The position numbers and the translations under genes were made by a program. A stretch of 64,000 nt of DNA from Bradyrhizobium guangdongense (GTDB taxonomy: Bacteria; Pseudomonadota; Alphaproteobacteria; Rhizobiales; Xanthobacteraceae): positions 3,596,001 through 3,660,000 of the forward strand of contig NZ_CP030051.1 of assembly GCF_004114975.1 (NCBI RefSeq), read 5' to 3'. Under the pieces are notes generated by a model. That model ran no database searches, had not been told where the DNA came from, and saw nothing but the letters and a program-made list of their open reading frames with translations. Numbering within the stretch: the stretch's first letter is position 1; each line of letters starts with the position of its first letter. This document shows positions 52,002 through 60,006 of the stretch, piece after piece.

Positions 52002-52120
52002 AAAACAACCCCATGCACAGTAGCCAAGTGGTTGAAATTCAAAGCGGCGAGGGCGGCCGGCCCGCTACTGCGGATTTTGCGAAATTGACTTGACCCGTCG
52101 GGCAAAACAGGTGCATGCTG
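52002..52120. repeat. Two-box intergenic repeat, copy 2
   Basis: Box 1 (52002-52022) is identical to 12396-12416. Box 2 (52096-52120) aligns with 12468-12492. The spacer is 73 bp, longer than the 51 bp in copy 1, and contains GGCGAGGGCGGCCGGCCCGC. The remaining DNA to 52229 shows no gene. Confidence 0.6.
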
Positions 52121-52229
52121 ACATGATGGCACCATCGGCTCCGTAAGCGCCTCTGCGCGGATAAGCCGGATGGTCTTGATCCCGCGACGGTGCTATGTGG
52201 CCTGCGATTCTTTTTGAATTTGCGGGTTC

Positions 52230-52937
52230 ATGACTTTGCTCGACGGACTCTACAGAGTTGAATACGGCATCAACGGCGCGTTCGGCCGCAGCATCATGTG
52301 CCTGCACGACGGCAAGATGCTCGGCGGCAATTCCGCCTTCGCGCATCTCGGCACCTATCGCGTCACGAACGGCGCCATCGAAGCCGAGGTCATCACCGAG
52401 CGCCACAATGACGATCCCAACTATCGGCCGTTGATGGGGGCCGACGTCACCTCGATCAAGGTGCGCGGCCGCACCGAGGGATCGACCATCCTGCTGGAGG
52501 GCAGGGCAGATGCGATGCCCGACCGCGTGTTCTGGGCCAATCTCGCGCCGCTCGACGAGGCGTTGCCGCCGCGCGGCGCGATCGGACAGGGCAGCATCGC
52601 TAACGGGCTCTATGCGATGCAGCTGCGCGCGCTCGACGGCGTCGAGGCCTCACTCTCCGGCGTGATGCTGTTGATCGACGGCCGCATCCTCGGTGGCGAT
52701 GCGTTCTTCTACTATCTCGGCGCCTATTCCTCGGCGGACGGTCGCTGGAAGGGCGAGATGCTCAACCAGGAGCACACGCCGGCGAGGGGCGACAATCCCG
52801 TGTTCGGCGGCATCGAGGTGGGGATCGGCTTCTCCGGCACCTGCACGGAAGACAGCGGCGAGCTCGAAGGCATCGCGCTCGCCGGCAAGCGCAGCCTGCG
52901 GCTGGCGGCATCGCTGAAGCTGATGCGGCGGGCGTAG
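52230..52937 (+). CDS. GrlR-like regulatory protein, two tandem domains
   Basis: The 235-residue protein carries two GrlR-like domains. The first (1-105) has LLDGLYRVEYGINGAFGRSIMCLHDGKMLGGN and the second (about 120-235) has IANGLYAMQLRALDGVEASLSGVMLLIDGRILGGDAFFYYLGAYSSADGRWKGEMLNQEHTP. The second domain is close to the single-domain protein at 45378 (SADGKWKGELTNEEHSP; VTIGFSGTYTDE versus VGIGFSGTCTEDSG). Roles are unknown. It starts downstream of the second two-box repeat with no obvious operon partner. Confidence 0.75.
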   Translation: MTLLDGLYRVEYGINGAFGRSIMCLHDGKMLGGNSAFAHLGTYRVTNGAIEAEVITERHNDDPNYRPLMGADVTSIKVRGRTEGSTILLEGRADAMPDRVFWANLAPLDEALPPRGAIGQGSIANGLYAMQLRALDGVEASLSGVMLLIDGRILGGDAFFYYLGAYSSADGRWKGEMLNQEHTPARGDNPVFGGIEVGIGFSGTCTEDSGELEGIALAGKRSLRLAASLKLMRRA

Positions 52938-53090
52938 GGGCGGCGGGCTATGAGTTTGTTGTGCAATCGACCGCCTTGGTCAAAATCGGCGGTGGACGTG
53001 CAGCCTGCCGTTTGTCTGGTCTACCGCAAAGAGCAGAGGCGACGACAATCAGGCTCAAGGGCAGCAACGGGCAAGAAGGCGTGGTAGCCG

Positions 53091-54056
53091 TCAGTTGCCT
53101 TCAGTCAAATGCTCATGGAAGAATCGCGCAACGCTCCCGTTGAATTCGCGATGAAACGCCAACCTATCGAATTCGGCGGGCTTGTCGGTGCAGATGCGAG
53201 GCAGCACGGCTTTGAGCTCCGGCGAGCATGGTGCTACGAACGCAAAGTGACCGGCAGGCACGCTGTGAACCTCCGGCTTTCCCGGTAGCGCACGGGCGAC
53301 CCGGGCCGTGCCTTCCGGGTCGATGATCCCGATTCCGATCTCCGCTCTCCAGAACTGCACCGGAATCCTGATCGCGGCCAGATTGGATTGCGTGAAGAAA
53401 CCTGGTATCGGATCGGCGATCACAGCGGCGCGAATGCGCGCATCCTGCGCCACGGCGGGAATGTCGCCGCTTCTGAGTTGCTCGCACAATTTCGACGCAT
53501 CGGTGCAACCGCGCGCATACCGGCCAAAGTCCGGTGCTGCCCCGATCAGCGCCAGTCCAGTGTACCCGCCCTTGGAGAATCCGAACAGTCCGATCTTCGC
53601 GGGATCGATGACGGCTCCATCTTTCCATTCTTGCAGCACAAAATCGAGTAGACGGACCATGTCTGTCGGACGCGACAAGAAGGAGGATAGATCGTCTTTT
53701 CTTGAGGAATCGTTCGCGTTGTCGCCTGGATGATTGATTGCCGCGACGACAAATCCGGCATCGGCTAATGCTGCTGCCGTGTCATGATGTCCACCGAACC
53801 AGCCGACATAACCGTGGGAGACGATGACCAGCGGCAGTTTCGTCCCGGTGACGGGGCAATCCTTCACACCGACGAGGCCATAGTCGACGCCCACTCCAAG
53901 CTCGCCGAGCTCCACGTCTTTCGGTTTGCCCTCGCATGGATACCAGATCGCGCCGGTCAAGTTGGGGCCATAGTTGATAAGCTGAATACCAGCGGCATTG
54001 ACGGGAGAAGCCAAGCAAAAAAGCACGGCAATTGCAGACCAAAACGCCTTGCGCAC
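53091..54056 (-). CDS. Exported alpha/beta hydrolase, PAF-acetylhydrolase/dienelactone-like
   Basis: The 321-residue protein has a signal peptide (MRKAFWSAIAVLFCLASPVNA). The alpha/beta hydrolase core shows VIVSHGYVGWFGGHHDTAAALADAGFVVAAINHPG, the nucleophile elbow GLFGFSKGGYTGL and a C-terminal VPAGHFAFVAPC with the catalytic His. The family hydrolyses small esters or lipids. A paralogous-type gene lies just upstream at 54213. Periplasmic location is inferred from the signal. Confidence 0.8.
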   Translation of the reverse strand: MRKAFWSAIAVLFCLASPVNAAGIQLINYGPNLTGAIWYPCEGKPKDVELGELGVGVDYGLVGVKDCPVTGTKLPLVIVSHGYVGWFGGHHDTAAALADAGFVVAAINHPGDNANDSSRKDDLSSFLSRPTDMVRLLDFVLQEWKDGAVIDPAKIGLFGFSKGGYTGLALIGAAPDFGRYARGCTDASKLCEQLRSGDIPAVAQDARIRAAVIADPIPGFFTQSNLAAIRIPVQFWRAEIGIGIIDPEGTARVARALPGKPEVHSVPAGHFAFVAPCSPELKAVLPRICTDKPAEFDRLAFHREFNGSVARFFHEHLTEGN

Positions 54057-54212
54057 GTAAGTCTTCCAAGCGTTGACGGAGGGAACAAGCGGAGAGACGC
54101 AGGCTAAATTATGTCGGCTTCGGGTCTTGGTTGTGCAAACGAAATAGGAGGCGCCTTGGCCGCGGTCGCCGGTCGATGTCCTCGCCGCAATCCACGGGCT
54201 GTTGCTCTCCGA

Positions 54213-55100
54213 TCAGTTCTTCGCCTTCCTGGCCTCGTTCAACATATCGATGATCGCCTTGATCGTGCCTTCCGCAGCCGCGGCATTGTACCCGATGTGG
54301 TAGCCATGGAAGACGTGAATCGGCTCGTGATCTTCGAAGCTGTGGCTGGCGCCTTTCCACAGCACCGACGTCACGGGGATCGAGCGTTTGCTCTCGGCCA
54401 TCTGGCCGCAGAGAACAGGACTGGTGGCCTCGTCCTTCTCCGCCAGGAAGAGATGAACCGGAGCGTAGAACTCGACGTTCTTCATCAAGTAGCAGGACGG
54501 CTGCATCGCGAAGCCGCCCGCGAACATGTGCTCGTGCAGGTCGCCGATCGCACGGTTCATGATCATCAAGGTCGTGGTCGTTCCGTTGCTGCGGCCGAGG
54601 ACGTAGACCTGCTTGGGATCGGCGATCTTCTGGGCGATGAGCCAATCCAGCGCCGAATAGGCATCATCGGCGCGGCGTCGCGCCCAGGTCAGTTGGCTGG
54701 GATCGGCGCAGACCCCGTCGGGTCCCAAGCCGCGGCTGCCGAAGCTGTCGAGCAGCAGCACTCCATAGCCGGCGCCGACCAATCGGCCGCCGTAGTCGCG
54801 CCCCCACGCCTTCTCGACCCGGCCGAACCCGTCGCAGCCGTGCAGCATGATCACGAAGGGGATCAAACCTTTGGCGCCTTGCGGCCGCATCAAGTCGGCC
54901 TGCAGCTCGCCCTCGGCCTTGACCTTGCGCTTCTCCTCGACGGTGCCGTCCATGAAGTTCTTCGACCAGCCGTCGATGTAGTCGTTGCCGGGAATCCAGG
55001 GAGAGGATTGCGCCGGGGTATGCCAGGGTATCTTGACCACCTCGGCCTGTGCAGACGAGAACGACAAAACAGCGACGAGTGAGAAGATGATCATCCTCAT
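54213..55100 (-). CDS. Exported dienelactone-hydrolase-family protein
   Basis: The 295-residue protein has a signal peptide (MRMIIFSLVAVLSFSSAQA). The hydrolase fold shows VIMLHGCDGFGRVEKAWGRDYGGRLVGAGYGVLLLDSFGSRGL, the elbow VYVLGRSNGTTTTL (Ser nucleophile) and a late KGASHSFEDHEP with a His. Between the elbow and His it has cysteines (QPSCYLMKN; SPVLCGQMAE). Substrate unknown. It is on the same strand as the hydrolase gene at 53091, 156 bp upstream of it, so the two may form an operon. Confidence 0.8.
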   Translation of the reverse strand: MRMIIFSLVAVLSFSSAQAEVVKIPWHTPAQSSPWIPGNDYIDGWSKNFMDGTVEEKRKVKAEGELQADLMRPQGAKGLIPFVIMLHGCDGFGRVEKAWGRDYGGRLVGAGYGVLLLDSFGSRGLGPDGVCADPSQLTWARRRADDAYSALDWLIAQKIADPKQVYVLGRSNGTTTTLMIMNRAIGDLHEHMFAGGFAMQPSCYLMKNVEFYAPVHLFLAEKDEATSPVLCGQMAESKRSIPVTSVLWKGASHSFEDHEPIHVFHGYHIGYNAAAAEGTIKAIIDMLNEARKAKN

Positions 55101-55498
55101 TGAAAAATTGCGCCCCTTGCTTCCCTGATTCCAATCGACAGCATATCCGAGTTAGGGGCGCTGGCATGGCTCGCTCGCACCGGAGTGCTGCTCAAACGGT
55201 TGATCCTGCGGTGCTCTCGCGGCAGTGAAGGGGCAGGGCGCTTCTCGTATTCGACCTTTCTCCGATCCGGTTCATAGGAACATTCGCGCGCCTGCGCGGT
55301 AGGCGTCTCGCGAAGCTTCACGATGTTCCGCTTCGCCGAGGTTTCCAATCGATCCCGTCGCGCCGCGCAGGGAGAAGGTGCCGCACGTCCGTATCTTCGG
55401 CCGTCAATCGCGCCAGCTCTCAACCTAAACATTCATTAATCCTGCAACGTTCGACGTTCTTTCCTGTTGGATTCCGTACCAGCCGCACAACGTCACGA
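55101..55498. other. Intergenic region upstream of the oxidation operon, no gene seen
   Basis: This 398-bp divergent region should carry promoters for the minus-strand hydrolases and for the six-gene operon starting at 55499. No clear match to EcfG (GGAAC-N16/17-CGTT) or sigma-54 motifs was found. Frames here are Arg-rich and lack domains. Confidence 0.45.
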
Positions 55499-57295
55499 AT
55501 GACATACGGGACGCTTCCGATGAATGTTAGCGAATATGTTTGGCATCGCCTGTCCGAATGGGGTTTGAAGCGCGTCTATGGTTATCCCGGCGACGGTGTC
55601 GGCGGCCTCGATGTCGCTCTCGAAAAAGCCAAGGACAGAATGGAGTACGTGCAGGTTCGCCACGAGGAGATGGCAGCCTTCATGGCCTCGGCCCATGCGA
55701 AGTTCACCGGCGAAGTCGGCCTTTGCTATGCCACCTCCGGTCCCGGTGCGATCCACCTCCTCAACGGGCTCTATGACGCGAAGATGGACCACGTTCCCGT
55801 AGTCGCGCTCGTCGGTCAGCAGGCACGAAGCGCGATCGGGGCAAGCTACCAGCAGGAGGTCGATCTCCAGACCTTGTTCCAGGGCGTGACCGAATATGTC
55901 GCGATGGCGAGTGTGCCCGAGCAGGTCCGTCATCTGATCGACCGGGCGGTTCGCATCGCACACACCAAGCGGGCCGTGACCTGCGTGATCCTGCCGAACG
56001 ATCTGCAGGAACTCGATTACAAGGATCCGCCGCTCGCGCATGGCGCCACCCACACCGGCGTCGGCTATGCCGGACCGGCGAAGCTGCCGGATCAGGCCGC
56101 ACTCCGCGCCGCCGCGGATGTCCTCAACGCGGGCAGCAAGGTTGCCATGCTCGTCGGTGCCGGTGCACTGGATGCAACGGATGAGGTGATCGAAGTTGCC
56201 CAGCGCCTGCAGGCCGGGGTCGCCAAGGCGCTGCTGGGCAAAGCGGCGGTGCCGGACGATTTGCCGTTCGTGACCGGTTCGATCGGCCTATTGGGAACGC
56301 GGCCAAGCTGGGACCTGATGAAGAACTGCGACACGTTTCTGATGGTGGGCTCCGCCTTTCCTTACAGCGAGTTCCTGCCAAAGCCGGGGGCCGCGCGCGG
56401 CGTCCAGATCGACATCGACGGCAGCCGCCTCAGCCTGCGCTATCCGATGGAAGTGAACATGGTCGGCGATAGCGCCACGACACTGCGCGCGCTGTTGCCG
56501 CTGCTCACGCAAAAGAAGGACTCATCCTGGCGGCGCGACATCGAGAAGGGCATGGCCGATTGGTGGGAGACGCTGAAGGAACGGGCGATGAATTCCGCCG
56601 AGCCGCTCAATCCGCAGCGGGTGTTCTGGGAGCTGTCGCCGCGTCTGCCCGACAACGCCATCGTCACCGCCGATTCCGGCTCGGTGGCGAACTGGTACGC
56701 GCGGGACCTCAAAATGAGGCGCGGCATGAAGGCGTCGCTGTCCGGCGGGCTTGCCTCGCTCGGCGCGGGCACGCCTTACGCGCTTGCGGGGAAGATGGCT
56801 TATCCCGATCGCACCGTGATCGCCTGCATGGGCGACGGCGCGATGCAGATGAACGGGCTCAACGTCATGATCACCATCTCCAAGTATTGGAAGCGGTGGT
56901 CGAATCCGCGGCTGGTCGTGCTGGTGCTCAACAATCGCGACCTCAACCAGGTGACGTGGGAGGAGCGCATCCAGCTCGGCGCGGGCAAGACCTTATCGAC
57001 CCAAAGTATTCCTGATTTCCCCTATCACCGCTACGCCGAGCTGCTTGGCCTGAAGGGCATCTTCGTCGACAATCCCGACCGGGTCGGCGCGGCATGGGAA
57101 GAGGCGCTCGCGGCGGACCGGCCTGTCATCCTCGAGGCCTATACCGATCCCAACGTGCCGCCGCTGCCGCCGCACATCACTCTGAAGGAGGCCAAGAATT
57201 TCGTCAGCATGATCCCGTCCGAGCCGGAGCTGGGCAGCGTGCTCAAGAACAGCGCCAAGGAATTGCTGACGAGCGTTCTACCCGGGAAAGACTGA
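55499..57295 (+). CDS. Thiamine-pyrophosphate enzyme, pyruvate-oxidase/acetolactate-synthase fold
   Basis: The 598-residue protein has the three-domain TPP-enzyme fold. The N-terminal domain holds VYGYPGDGVGGLDVAL, QVRHEEMAAFMASAHAKFTG with the TPP-activating Glu and CYATSGPGAIHLLNGLYDAK. The C-terminal domain has the cofactor motif GDGAMQMNGLNVMIT followed by LVVLVLNNRDLNQVTW. PoxB-like enzymes decarboxylate pyruvate to acetate or acetaldehyde; the substrate here is not certain. ATG 55499 (MTYGTLP) is taken; ATG 55520 would drop seven residues. Its stop overlaps the next start as TGATG. Confidence 0.85.
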   Translation: MTYGTLPMNVSEYVWHRLSEWGLKRVYGYPGDGVGGLDVALEKAKDRMEYVQVRHEEMAAFMASAHAKFTGEVGLCYATSGPGAIHLLNGLYDAKMDHVPVVALVGQQARSAIGASYQQEVDLQTLFQGVTEYVAMASVPEQVRHLIDRAVRIAHTKRAVTCVILPNDLQELDYKDPPLAHGATHTGVGYAGPAKLPDQAALRAAADVLNAGSKVAMLVGAGALDATDEVIEVAQRLQAGVAKALLGKAAVPDDLPFVTGSIGLLGTRPSWDLMKNCDTFLMVGSAFPYSEFLPKPGAARGVQIDIDGSRLSLRYPMEVNMVGDSATTLRALLPLLTQKKDSSWRRDIEKGMADWWETLKERAMNSAEPLNPQRVFWELSPRLPDNAIVTADSGSVANWYARDLKMRRGMKASLSGGLASLGAGTPYALAGKMAYPDRTVIACMGDGAMQMNGLNVMITISKYWKRWSNPRLVVLVLNNRDLNQVTWEERIQLGAGKTLSTQSIPDFPYHRYAELLGLKGIFVDNPDRVGAAWEEALAADRPVILEAYTDPNVPPLPPHITLKEAKNFVSMIPSEPELGSVLKNSAKELLTSVLPGKD

Positions 57296-58401
57296 TGCGG
57301 TGCGAGGTCCCAATCCGCAGCGTGCGCGCCGAGGCGTACACGGTGCCGACCGATCGCCCCGAGGCGGACGGCACAATCGCCTGGAATTCGACGACGATGG
57401 TGCTCGTCGAGGTCGAAGGTGGAGGCCGGGTCGGGCTGGGCTACACCTATGCGAGCGCCTGCCTCGTCGGGCTGATCCGGGACAAGCTCGCCGCGGTGAT
57501 CAAGGGCAGAGACGCCATGGCGCCCCAGGCCTGTTTCGAGGCGATGCAGCGGGCCGTCCGCAATCTCGGACGTGAGGGCCTTGCGGCGACGGCGATCTCC
57601 GCCGTCGACACCGCCCTGCATGATCTCAAGGCGCGTCTGCTCGATTTGCCGCTCGTCGTCGTTCTCGGCGCGCGCCGGACCTCCATCCCGATTTACGGCA
57701 GCGGCGGCTTCACCACCTATTCGGATGCAGAGCTGGAGCAACAGCTCGGCGGCTGGGTCGCGCAGCAGGGCTGCGCCTATGTCAAGATGAAGATCGGCTC
57801 CGAGCCCGAGCGGGATCCTCATCGCGTCGCAGTGGCCAAGCGCGCAATCGGCGGTGCGGCCCTGTTCGTCGATGCCAACGGCGCCTGCAACGCCAGGCAA
57901 GCGATCCGGCTCGCCCATGTGTTCGCCGAGCAGGACGTCAGCTGGTTCGAGGAGCCGGTGTCGTCAGACAATCTACCTGGGCTCGCCATGGTGAGGCAGC
58001 ATGCCCCTGATGGGATGGACGTGGCCGCGGGCGAATACGCCTATACGCTCGATTACGTGCGCGGCATGCTCGAGAGCGGTGCCACGGATGTGCAGCAGGC
58101 GGACGCGACGCGGTGCGGTGGCTTCACCGGCTTTCTGCAGATTGCGGCGCTGTGCGAGGCCTTTCACGTCGACCTCTCCGGGCATTGTGCGCCGGCGCTA
58201 CATCTCGCCATCGCCTGCGCGGCGCCCCGCATGCGCCATCTCGAATGGTTTCACGACCATGTCCGCATCGAGCGCATGTTCTTCGACGGCGCGCCGCAGC
58301 CGCGCGAGGGGCGGATCGCGCCCGATCTGTCGGCGCCGGGACACGGGCTGGTCTTCAAACGGAGCGATGCCGCCGCTTACGCCGTGTCGGAGGCCGCATG
58401 A
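57295..58401 (+). CDS. Enolase-superfamily enzyme (mandelate racemase/MLE group)
   Basis: The 368-residue protein starts at ATG 57295 inside the preceding stop (TGATG). It shows the enolase-superfamily barrel: YVKMKIGSEPERD with the K-x-K acid/base, LFVDANGAC (metal Asp), WFEEPVSSDN (metal Glu) and AAGEYAYTL (third metal ligand). The C-terminal catalytic His is likely in LSGHCAPALHLA. These enzymes abstract the alpha proton of a carboxylate, for example sugar-acid dehydratases, racemases or cycloisomerases; no clear subgroup signature was recognised. It overlaps the next gene by ATGA. Confidence 0.85.
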   Translation: MRCEVPIRSVRAEAYTVPTDRPEADGTIAWNSTTMVLVEVEGGGRVGLGYTYASACLVGLIRDKLAAVIKGRDAMAPQACFEAMQRAVRNLGREGLAATAISAVDTALHDLKARLLDLPLVVVLGARRTSIPIYGSGGFTTYSDAELEQQLGGWVAQQGCAYVKMKIGSEPERDPHRVAVAKRAIGGAALFVDANGACNARQAIRLAHVFAEQDVSWFEEPVSSDNLPGLAMVRQHAPDGMDVAAGEYAYTLDYVRGMLESGATDVQQADATRCGGFTGFLQIAALCEAFHVDLSGHCAPALHLAIACAAPRMRHLEWFHDHVRIERMFFDGAPQPREGRIAPDLSAPGHGLVFKRSDAAAYAVSEAA

Positions 58402-59363
58402 CCAGGCCCGCCGAACGCGATCTGATTGCCTTGGCCGGGATCGCAGCATCGGGCCTGGCCCTGGTCTCAGTACTTTCGAACGTCCGGCGCGCGCGCCCCT
58501 CGCGATCGCGCCTTGCCGCGCCGATACGCAATCGCTCCGGCCAGACGGAAACGGTGACGACCGCGCGACGGCTCAACAGGGCCGCGGGAACGCTTGCGGC
58601 CTCGGTGCTCGCCGATTCCGGCGTCGAGCACTACCGCGGCTCGTTCAAGAACAAGGCCATGTACACTCCGCTGCTGGTTTCGGCGCTCACGCTGGCAACG
58701 AGCCTGCACGGCACCGCCGACATGCGTCCGCTGGCGCACAAGGCGCGCGATGCGACCTACCTGCTTGCGGCCGCCACCGGCCTCGTCGGCTCCGGATTCC
58801 ATCTCTACAACGTCGGCAAGCGCGTCGGCGGCTTCAGCTGGCAGAACGTGTTTTACGGCGCGCCGATCGGCGCCCCCATGGCGATCCTGCTGTCCGGCTT
58901 GCTCGGCTTCTGTTCGGAACGGGTGCGCGAAGCGCACCGAACGCGCCCGCGCATTTTCGGTCTGCCGGCGGGACGCATGATCGCCGCGGTCACCGGTGCG
59001 GGCCTGCTCGGCACCACCGGCGAGGCCGGCCTGCTGCATTTCCGGGGCGCCTACCACAACCCGTTCATGCTTCTGCCGGTCACGCTGTCGCCTGTCGGCG
59101 CGGCGCTGCTGATGTCGGCGGCCGGAGGTGGTCCGGGCAGGGCGCATCGGTTCACCCGCTGGTGGATGCGCCTGCTGACCGTGATGGGCTTTGCCGGCGT
59201 CGGTTTCCACGCTTACGGCGTGTCGCGAAACATGGGGGGCTGGCGCAACTGGAGCCAGAACATTCTGAACGGACCGCCGATCCCTGCGCCGCCGAGCTTT
59301 GCCGGCCTCGCGCTGGCGGGTCTGGCTGCACTTGGTCTCATGAAGGCGCATCCCAATGCATGA
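58398..59363 (+). CDS. Integral membrane protein of the oxidation operon, unknown
   Basis: ATG 58398 (ATGA overlap) gives 321 residues. Several hydrophobic segments are visible: ERDLIALAGIAASGLALVSVL, YTPLLVSALTLATSLHG, ATYLLAAATGLVGSGFHLYNV, APIGAPMAILLSGLLGF, MIAAVTGAGLLGTTGEAGLLHF, LLPVTLSPVGAALLM and SFAGLALAGLAALGLM. A His-rich pattern (HYRG, FHLY, LLHFRG, FHAYGV) may bind metal or heme. No family is recognised. Position between catalytic genes and an oxidoreductase subunit suggests an electron-transfer or anchoring role. Confidence 0.7.
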   Translation: MTRPAERDLIALAGIAASGLALVSVLSNVRRARPSRSRLAAPIRNRSGQTETVTTARRLNRAAGTLAASVLADSGVEHYRGSFKNKAMYTPLLVSALTLATSLHGTADMRPLAHKARDATYLLAAATGLVGSGFHLYNVGKRVGGFSWQNVFYGAPIGAPMAILLSGLLGFCSERVREAHRTRPRIFGLPAGRMIAAVTGAGLLGTTGEAGLLHFRGAYHNPFMLLPVTLSPVGAALLMSAAGGGPGRAHRFTRWWMRLLTVMGFAGVGFHAYGVSRNMGGWRNWSQNILNGPPIPAPPSFAGLALAGLAALGLMKAHPNA

Positions 59364-60006
59364 ACGAAGCGACCGCTACCCCGGATATGACGTGCTCGCC
59401 AAATGGTCGGGTCCGTCCTGGAACGACAAGACGCGCGAGGTCATCACGCGGCGGCTGTCGATCGCGCCCGAGCCGCGCTTCTTCACCGCGGACGAATACG
59501 AGACCGTCGTGGCGATCGCGGACCGTATCGTTCCGCAACCGGCCGACCGTCCGCCCGTGCCGATCGCCGCGCTGGTCGATCGCAAGCTGGACGACCAGAT
59601 CATGGACGGGTTTCGCAGGCCCGGTGTGCCCAGGGACGGCGAGGCGTGGCGTCTCGGCCTGAAGGCGCTGAACGCCGAGGCCGCCGCAGCGTACGGCAAA
59701 CGTTTTGCCGAATTGCCGGAAGCTTTGCAGGACAAGCTGCTGCGCGCCGCGCAGTCAGGTGAATTGGCATCAGGCGAATGGGGCGGCTTGCGCTGCGAGG
59801 TTTTCTTCAGGCATCGCCTGGGACGCGACATCGTGCTTGCCTATTACGCACACCCGACCGCCTGGAGCGAGATCGGCTGGGGCGGGCCCGCAAGCCCGCG
59901 CGGCTATGTGCGCCTTGGTCTTGACGAGCGCGATCCCTGGGAAGCCGCCGAGGCGACAGACGGCGGTGACGCGACAGCTTTCCGGAGCAATCGCCGTGTC
60001 CGATGA
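59356..60006 (+). CDS. Gluconate 2-dehydrogenase subunit 3-like protein
   Basis: The 216-residue protein matches the Gluconate_2-dh3 family: RFFTADEYETVVAIADRIVPQPADR with two helices, then YGKRFAELPEALQDKLLRAAQSGE and a C-terminal YYAHPTAWSEIGWGGPASPRGYVRLG. In characterised enzymes this subunit partners a flavin GMC subunit and a cytochrome subunit in membrane-bound sugar dehydrogenases. The following GMC gene fits that role. No twin-arginine signal is visible, whereas many family members have one. It starts eight bases before the previous stop and ends eleven bases into the next gene. Confidence 0.85.
   Translation: MHERSDRYPGYDVLAKWSGPSWNDKTREVITRRLSIAPEPRFFTADEYETVVAIADRIVPQPADRPPVPIAALVDRKLDDQIMDGFRRPGVPRDGEAWRLGLKALNAEAAAAYGKRFAELPEALQDKLLRAAQSGELASGEWGGLRCEVFFRHRLGRDIVLAYYAHPTAWSEIGWGGPASPRGYVRLGLDERDPWEAAEATDGGDATAFRSNRRVR

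Noticed and set aside
55260..55310. GGAAC at 55278 as an EcfG-type stress promoter of the oxidation operon
   Set aside because: No CGTT occurs 16 or 17 bases downstream, and the distance to the operon start (over 200 bp) is large.
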